From IMG/VR virus record IMGVR_UViG_3300035698_006629, positions 1 to 23,389 of that record: a stretch of 23,389 bases of DNA; one strand, given 5' to 3'. Of this stretch, positions 18,184 to 23,389 are shown piece by piece. The notes under the pieces are model-generated. The model did not search any database and was not told the DNA's origin. It was given only the letters and a program-made list of their open reading frames with translations. A program made the position numbers and the translations under genes. Position 1 is the stretch's first letter. Each line of letters starts with the position of its first letter. The stretch is from a virus.

Positions 18184-19313
18184 TCGAAGAGTTCCCTAAG
18201 AGTAATGTTCCCAAAGGTAGTGTACGAACTTTCCCGCATACCAGAACCTATTTCGCCTTCCATGTTGTCGTCGCCGTCAAAGCGTACAGGAACATAGAAG
18301 TAGTAACCAGCGGTGATCGCAGCGCCAGTATGCGGGGTCGTTGGCGTTATGGTAATTTCTTCGTCAGTAAAGGTAGCGCCGCCGAATAGATCACCGCTAT
18401 ACCTTTCAAGTACAAGGTTATCGTCGTCTACAGAACGTACCCGCGCAGGCTCGCCACCCATCGCCCTATTGTAAGACCCGTTGGACCATCCGATAACATA
18501 CACAAGATCGTTTTCTTGTAGATCAGAGAATTCCCCGCCTGCCCCTGTAATTATCTGAGTCGATCCATCGCGGCTAAGTGTAGCAGTTATTTCGTCAGCC
18601 TGAGTAAACTCAATCCTATGGTTGACGTAGCTGTAGGTCCAGTTCAGTACGTTAACACCGTCAACCGCTACAATAAGGGTGTCTGGCTTAGGGTAGCGTA
18701 TACGACGCTCTTTCATATGGCTGGCGTATTCATAATATTTGAAAAGCGGATAGGTGGTTACTGACCCTACCGCCGATGCTACTACCTGATCCGTACCCGA
18801 TACATCCGATCCAGACAATGCCGTAGCGGTGTTACTAGACGTGTGATCCATTGGATCGAGAAACAGGAAACCAGCCATAGCGCCAGAGCAAACGTGCCAA
18901 ATATTCATTATCTGTGATTGTTCGTTTGCTGGAATATCCTGCAATTCGATATTGTAAGTGTGGCGCGGATATTCTTGCCTAGCGTTACGGCTTTCCGCTC
19001 CGCTTTCTACCTCTGTCTTATCCGTTACATAATTAGGTGATCCTGTAGAGCCGTAGGCGATGCACTCAGGAAATATAATATCAGTGTAGATCACGTCTGG
19101 TTCCTCCGCGTCTGGTGTCTGTGCGGGATGGTAGGCGGTACCATCGCTTTTATGGTCACGGCGTAGAGCATACTGTAAGCCCACGGCCATTAGGTTAGAG
19201 TTTGGCTGAAAGTCACTCCGTAGATACTGCGCACCCAAAGCTTTTAACTCAGTAGTACCTAAGTCAGTTGGATAGGCGTACTGCGACCCAAATGCGAAAA
19301 GTTCTGTAGCCAT
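18180..19313 (-). CDS. Distal tail protein, DUF2460 / GTA gp12-like, with an N-terminal repeat
   Basis: The 377-aa protein contains the DUF2460 signatures: IIFPECIAYGSTGSPNYVTD followed by RQEYPRHTYNIEL, then SGAMAGFLFLDPMDH (about residue 150), and a C-terminal strand TFGNITLRELFE. These are arranged as in GTA gp12-like distal tail proteins, which form the ring below the tube and carry the hub. The N-terminus is unusual: three consecutive 18-residue units (4-21, 22-39, 40-57) share the pattern L-x-A-x-G-x-Q-Y. A second insertion, roughly residues 225-310, includes DGSTQIITGAGGEFSDLQ. The ATG overlaps the previous stop as TAATG. It sits between the con-A-like gene and the hub. Confidence 0.85.
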   Translation of the reverse strand: MATELFAFGSQYAYPTDLGTTELKALGAQYLRSDFQPNSNLMAVGLQYALRRDHKSDGTAYHPAQTPDAEEPDVIYTDIIFPECIAYGSTGSPNYVTDKTEVESGAESRNARQEYPRHTYNIELQDIPANEQSQIMNIWHVCSGAMAGFLFLDPMDHTSSNTATALSGSDVSGTDQVVASAVGSVTTYPLFKYYEYASHMKERRIRYPKPDTLIVAVDGVNVLNWTYSYVNHRIEFTQADEITATLSRDGSTQIITGAGGEFSDLQENDLVYVIGWSNGSYNRAMGGEPARVRSVDDDNLVLERYSGDLFGGATFTDEEITITPTTPHTGAAITAGYYFYVPVRFDGDDNMEGEIGSGMRESSYTTFGNITLRELFE

Positions 19314-20491
19314 TATACTATGTCACCTGATTTAATGTGCAAGAACATTGCTTCCATTCCATCAATAGTGGTTGGTAGTACGCCCACAGGCCCAAAGGTG
19401 CAGGCGCGTCCTAATACGGTACCTAGGGTAGGTCCTAGCGATTTCTCGCTTGAAAATTCTCTACCTCCAACATCCAAGGTATCCCCGCCGCCAAAGGTTA
19501 TCTTGGATAGGCCGTCTAGGTTTTCCGCAAGTGCGCTTACCATCACACCTGTAATGTTTCCATCTATCCCAGCGTTCGGCTGTGTCAGATTGTAGATAAG
19601 TTCGTCACCGTCGCTGTCGGCCTCTATGCTATCGACGCCTCCTATATATTGAGAAGCGTTTCCTGTCACAGCCCACGAAGACCCGACCTGCTGTGCGTTG
19701 CGGAGTAACGGCAGTATTTGTTGAGGCCCGATCAAGGCGCTATCGTCTACGTCGTCGGACCAAACAAGGTATATGTCGTCTACGTGCATTTCCAACGAGG
19801 TTTGATCGCTGAACCAATTCATAGGTGGAACATATATGGCCGCGTTACTCACGTAGGCATATCCGGTTACTTTAACCAGTGCGAGAGAGTTAAGCGCATC
19901 CATAACGGTGATACCATTTATCCGTACAGTTACGGTTGGTATGGGCGCTAAGTAATCGGCCTGCACTTCCACGTAGTTCCACGCTCCGAATACAAAGGCT
20001 TTAGTGGATGATTGCATCGTAGGAATAGCTGCTAGGGTTTCCTGCGATGCCGTAGAAGTTGCCACGTCTACCGTAGCAAAGAATAGCTGTCCGTTAGGGC
20101 TTACCCAAAGAGACATTTGCTCTTCTAACCCAAAGGCAGTGTCGTAATTAAACGACATTAGAGGGATAGGATCAGTGGCTTGGAATTCGTACTTAACGCC
20201 AAAGCCGAATGCTACCTTTTCACGAACGGCGAAATCGAACGACATTTTCGGAATGTTGGTCAAGCTAGCGCCAGTATCATTTGGTCTCGTAAACAACAAA
20301 GAACGACCGGGCGTAATACGCTGATCGGTCGTGTCTATGGTAACGGTGCCGCTGCCTAGCACAACGCTATCCGCGTCTTCCCCGTCAGTCACCGATGTAC
20401 CCATGTAGGTACGAAGGGCTGAGAACGTATTCATAGTCAGGGTATTTAGGTGCAGTTCGAAACCTTCGAATAGTAGAGGGTAGGTAGCCAT
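19313..20491 (-). CDS. Concanavalin A-like virion protein, 392 aa
   Basis: The ATG has GCGGAG upstream, directly after a palindrome copy. The sequence is beta-rich with the layout of a LamG/concanavalin jelly roll: KMSFDFAVREKVAFGFGVKY, IPLMSFNYD, SLWVSPNGQLFFATVDVAT, AWNYVEVQADYLAPIPTVTV, RINGITVMDAL and LEMHVDDIYLVWSDD. The last motif ('V-D-D-I-Y-L/V') is typical of the fold. The C-terminal third (from about residue 265) is a second, less recognisable domain. Placed between tape measure and distal tail protein, it is an accessory tail protein, perhaps one that binds surface glycans. I cannot name a closer family. Confidence 0.7.
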   Translation of the reverse strand: MATYPLLFEGFELHLNTLTMNTFSALRTYMGTSVTDGEDADSVVLGSGTVTIDTTDQRITPGRSLLFTRPNDTGASLTNIPKMSFDFAVREKVAFGFGVKYEFQATDPIPLMSFNYDTAFGLEEQMSLWVSPNGQLFFATVDVATSTASQETLAAIPTMQSSTKAFVFGAWNYVEVQADYLAPIPTVTVRINGITVMDALNSLALVKVTGYAYVSNAAIYVPPMNWFSDQTSLEMHVDDIYLVWSDDVDDSALIGPQQILPLLRNAQQVGSSWAVTGNASQYIGGVDSIEADSDGDELIYNLTQPNAGIDGNITGVMVSALAENLDGLSKITFGGGDTLDVGGREFSSEKSLGPTLGTVLGRACTFGPVGVLPTTIDGMEAMFLHIKSGDIV

Positions 20492-20506
20492 AGTGCGTAC
20501 TCCGCT

Positions 20507-20520
20507 TGCAATCGATTGTA
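20507..20520. repeat. 14-bp palindromic repeat, copy 11 (variant right half)
   Basis: TGCAATCGATTGTA on the + strand. It fills the 32-nt gap between the tape measure stop (3 nt away) and the next ATG (15 nt away). Confidence 0.92.
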
Positions 20521-20523
20521 ACG

Positions 20524-23389
20524 CTAGGTGTTACGTTTTGCTCTTTCCATATGCCGCGCAAGGCGTTTAGCGTGTTGCGCGGCGGTTCTCTTAAAGCCGT
20601 CGCCAGACTGGTTGCCGCCACTCATACGGTATACCACGTTTACGTTGATGCTATCACCCGCTCTTTTATTGTAGGTGTTACCTCCCGTAGCGTAGTCTCC
20701 CGAACGTGGCTCGTTTGGCATAAGCCTAGGCTCGTAGGCAGGTTGGCCCCCTATGGTGCCTGTATTAAAGAGACCATCCTGCGCATTTCCGCTAAACGGT
20801 GACCCGACAAGTCCACCCTTTGCATAGGCGGGCAGGTTCCCTAGCCCAGCCGCTGCTAGAACAGCTTGTGCAATATCCCCACGTGACGCGCCTTGGTTTA
20901 TAGCCTCTAGCAGCGGCATGAACTCTTTAGCCATATTCGACCGCACGACAAACTCTCCGTCAGACAGCCACGAAAGAATATCGTCACTGGTTCCTGTTCC
21001 GGGGCCAGATACCTTACCGCCTGTGGCTAACTGCAATAGGTTTCCACCGGGCACCGCTGATAGTAAGCCGCCGCCGAGACCGCCGATACCACCGCTGCTG
21101 CTACTTGCCTGCTGCGCGGCCTGTTGGATAGATTGGATAGCGTCGTTAAGCGCCTGTTGGAAGCCCTGTACAAAATCATTCAAAGTTTGCGTGATATTCT
21201 GAGTGAAGTCTTGGAATATTTGCTGTAGCTGCTGTGCGAGTTGCTGCAATACTTGCTGTATTTGTGCAGTGTTTGCGCCGCCCGCGCCCGGAACACCGCC
21301 CTGCTGACCGTTATTGCCGCCCGTTACCGCATTAGCTATACCACCAACGGCACCTGCAATACCGCCAGCATTACCGCCAAGACCCGTTTGACTTGGGCCT
21401 AGTGGTGAAGTGCTTCCTATGCCAAGGGCAGAGAATAGCCCGCCTAGCAAACCGCCAGTACCTACGGACGGTGTACCCGTAGACCCTCCGGGGCCGGGTT
21501 GCAGTACATTGCCGAATATAGAGCCGCCGCCATCCGTCAAGGACGAAATAGCCTGCTGTAGGAACGCCTTAGTAAATCCTTCGAAAATTTGCCGGGAAAT
21601 ATCCAGCATGGTTTTCTTAAAGTTCTCCCATGCGTTTTCGTTATCAAAGATAAAGTCGGCAATACCTGTCGTTACTGCATCAAGGAATTCGAGCGTGGCA
21701 TCCTTAGTAATGTCTACAAGGGTAACAAGGTCCTTTTGATACTCAGCAAACGCAACGCCGATACCTGCCGCAACTTTAGAGAATGTGTTACCGCTGTTGA
21801 ACGCCGCAGTTTCCAAGTCCCTGATAAACAGATCGATTGCCTTAGAGCGCCGTTTCATTTGCGCTTCAAAGCTTAGGGCCGCGTCTATTTCAGCTTTCTT
21901 GGCTTTTTCTGTAAGGGCAATTGCCTCTTCGTAGTAGGCACGAAGCTGGGACGCCTGACCGGGCGAACCTTTGAAGTCGCGGTTAACGTCCTCAAGCTTG
22001 CGTTGTAGGTCTAGTATCTGGTTTTCGTATTTCAGAGCAATCTTATCTAGTTCTAAGTCCTCGAACATTCCAAGACGATCATTGATAGTTAGACCGAATA
22101 CGTTATCTGCAAACGTCTCCTTGGCGTCGATTATTATTTTTTGTGCTTCTAGTATCTGATCCTCTACCTTACGTGCGTCTGCGACGGGATCGCTCTTCGC
22201 GCCACCACCGCCACCGCCGCTTTTCTTAGCACCCCCTGCTGCACGTTTAGCGCGGCCTGTCGCCGCCGTTACTGCGCTACTTACAGCGGCGTCCGCTCCT
22301 GCAATACCAGCAAGTGCTGCGCCCTTAATAGCATCCGCTGACGCTTTCCACGCTGATTGAATTGCTGCAAGCTGCTCGGGGCTAACTATGCCTGCCTGCT
22401 GCATGGCAAATACAAAAGTATTTAACAGTTCTGAGTATACTCGAAATTGCTCTTCAACTATCGCTGCAATTTCTTCTGGCGTACTGTCTGCGGATATTTC
22501 CGCATCTATGGCCTCTTTTAGTGCCCTACCCGTTACCAGATCACTAAGGCCGGGGTATTCCTGCCCTACTACCTGTGCCTGTGCGATGGCAAGAGCCTCC
22601 TGTATGGCTCCGTTAGTACCTAGGCCAAACTGTATCAGCGTTTCGCTATACGACGCACTTAGTTTTTCTTGAATTTCGTTTAAGTCGTCAATTAATTGCA
22701 AGTTGGCAAGTTCGGTTGCAATACGGAAAGCCTCAGAAACGTCCGTTGTTCTAGCCAACTCTAGTTCAAGTATCTTTATCCGCGCCTCTTCCTGTAGCGC
22801 AGCGGCGACGGCCTCATTAGCGGCTACAGCCGCAAGAAGTGCGGTACTATCGTTAATTGCCTTTTGTTCGAAGAATGCTTGTAACGCAGCAATATCGTTT
22901 TCATTCCCGCCAGCTTCTATAAGCTGAGATATAACGTCAATTTGAAAACGGTTTTCGTCACCATCGGCTAAAGCCTCCGCAACTGCGCGGCCTATATTAG
23001 GGCTTTGCGTAAGTACCCGTTTAACAACCTCAGTAAGTGCGAAGTTTTGTTCGTCTAACTGCTGTTCTCCGGTGGCAAGTCTAGATATGTAATCCTGATA
23101 GGCGGCAATCTCGCCCTCAAGTACCGTATCTATGCCGTCCTCGGCTAAATCAGCTTCTCTTTTAAAGCGTGTAAGATTGTCACCTAGCGCGGCTCTTTGA
23201 GCATCGCCATCAGGCCCGAAGTTTTCAAGGGCTTGGGCTAACTCGGCGTCTCTCCTATTGCTCGCATTATACCTTGAAAAAATAGCTGGTGGACCTGCAT
23301 TCGCTAGTTTTGAAAGCACCCTATCGTATCTGGAATTAATGTCTTCTACAGCTTTTTGGTACTCTAGTAAGGCGCTGAATTCTTCCTCA
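20524..23389 (-). CDS. Tail tape measure protein (5' end beyond the window)
   Basis: The frame is open from 23388 at the right edge, beyond the GTG at 23319, with coding sequence reading EEEFSALLEYQKAVEDINSR, so the true start is outside the window. At least 954 residues are visible. Most of it is charged, helical, heptad-like sequence (ARTTDVSEAFRIATELANLQ; DLELDKIALKYENQILDLQR) with a Gln-rich run (QQVLQQLAQQLQQIFQDFTQ). A Gly-rich region precedes the C-terminal motif 'GGKVSGPGTGTSDDILSWLS' with DGEFVV, which is characteristic of tape measure proteins of long-tailed phages. The product sets tail length and is thought to pass into the cell envelope. The end is followed by a palindrome copy. 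Confidence 0.9.
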   Translation of the reverse strand, partial: EEEFSALLEYQKAVEDINSRYDRVLSKLANAGPPAIFSRYNASNRRDAELAQALENFGPDGDAQRAALGDNLTRFKREADLAEDGIDTVLEGEIAAYQDYISRLATGEQQLDEQNFALTEVVKRVLTQSPNIGRAVAEALADGDENRFQIDVISQLIEAGGNENDIAALQAFFEQKAINDSTALLAAVAANEAVAAALQEEARIKILELELARTTDVSEAFRIATELANLQLIDDLNEIQEKLSASYSETLIQFGLGTNGAIQEALAIAQAQVVGQEYPGLSDLVTGRALKEAIDAEISADSTPEEIAAIVEEQFRVYSELLNTFVFAMQQAGIVSPEQLAAIQSAWKASADAIKGAALAGIAGADAAVSSAVTAATGRAKRAAGGAKKSGGGGGGAKSDPVADARKVEDQILEAQKIIIDAKETFADNVFGLTINDRLGMFEDLELDKIALKYENQILDLQRKLEDVNRDFKGSPGQASQLRAYYEEAIALTEKAKKAEIDAALSFEAQMKRRSKAIDLFIRDLETAAFNSGNTFSKVAAGIGVAFAEYQKDLVTLVDITKDATLEFLDAVTTGIADFIFDNENAWENFKKTMLDISRQIFEGFTKAFLQQAISSLTDGGGSIFGNVLQPGPGGSTGTPSVGTGGLLGGLFSALGIGSTSPLGPSQTGLGGNAGGIAGAVGGIANAVTGGNNGQQGGVPGAGGANTAQIQQVLQQLAQQLQQIFQDFTQNITQTLNDFVQGFQQALNDAIQSIQQAAQQASSSSGGIGGLGGGLLSAVPGGNLLQLATGGKVSGPGTGTSDDILSWLSDGEFVVRSNMAKEFMPLLEAINQGASRGDIAQAVLAAAGLGNLPAYAKGGLVGSPFSGNAQDGLFNTGTIGGQPAYEPRLMPNEPRSGDYATGGNTYNKRAGDSINVNVVYRMSGGNQSGDGFKRTAAQHAKRLARHMERAKRNT

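Noticed and set aside
150-20520. CRISPR array from the repeated palindrome
   Set aside because: Copies are 1.2-4.6 kb apart with genes between them; there are no regular spacers and no cas genes.
21831-21840. Half-match GATCGATTGC in the tape measure gene (and ATCGATTGT at 15039-15047)
   Set aside because: Only one half of the palindrome is present and the codons (Ala-Ile-Asp; Thr-Ile-Asp) fit the protein. I read these as chance matches.
23317-23319. GTG at 23319 as the start of the tape measure gene
   Set aside because: The frame stays open to the window edge with coiled-coil-like sequence and no ribosome binding site precedes this GTG, so the real start lies outside.

Overview
This window is part of a tailed-phage (or prophage) genome. 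Every convincing gene lies on the minus strand, so transcription runs right to left. The tail genes keep the order of the gene-transfer-agent-like tails of alphaproteobacterial siphoviruses: tape measure, DUF2460-type distal tail protein, DUF2163-type hub, NlpC/P60 tail peptidase, then a large gp15/J-like tip protein. A GTA-type three-TM holin lies further downstream. I therefore infer a siphovirus of an alphaproteobacterium. No integrase, capsid, terminase or complete replication gene is visible.

Layout in the direction of transcription (high to low coordinates). 23389-12414 is a tightly coupled tail operon: partial tape measure, con-A-like virion protein, DUF2460, DUF2163, NlpC/P60, tip protein, DUF2793-like fibre protein and a small membrane protein. 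12413-10767 holds a regulatory intergenic region and a cluster of small membrane proteins ending in the holin. 10754-7118 holds virion or receptor-type proteins, including two related SPRY proteins, one fused to a LamG-like domain, and an Ala-rich protein that has its own promoter and terminator. 7117-6729 is a non-coding stretch with promoters and hairpins. 6728-4161 encodes a Ycf46-like AAA+ ATPase whose Walker A motif is split by an HNH-containing intein. 4079-2933 holds two more virion or fibre genes, the second collagen-like. 2824-286 holds an unknown gene that seems to start at ATT, a Ycf35/DUF1257 protein, a DUF2997 protein and three unknown small proteins. 285-1 holds a structured intergenic RNA region and the start of another gene.

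Two features stand out. First, a 14-bp palindrome with invariant core GCAATCGATTG occurs 11 times. Nine copies lie between genes, and seven of those are 3-5 nt past a stop codon. The other two lie inside tail genes, where both are read in frame as YNRLQ. This looks like a phage-specific protein-binding or module-boundary system. Second, the phage carries the Ycf46 (AAA+) / Ycf35 (DUF1257) / DUF2997 set, a partnership known from cyanobacteria, plastids and other bacteria without a settled biochemical role. The ATPase and Ycf35 genes have similar candidate promoters (TTGCGC, 16-17 bp, TATAAT or TATACT).
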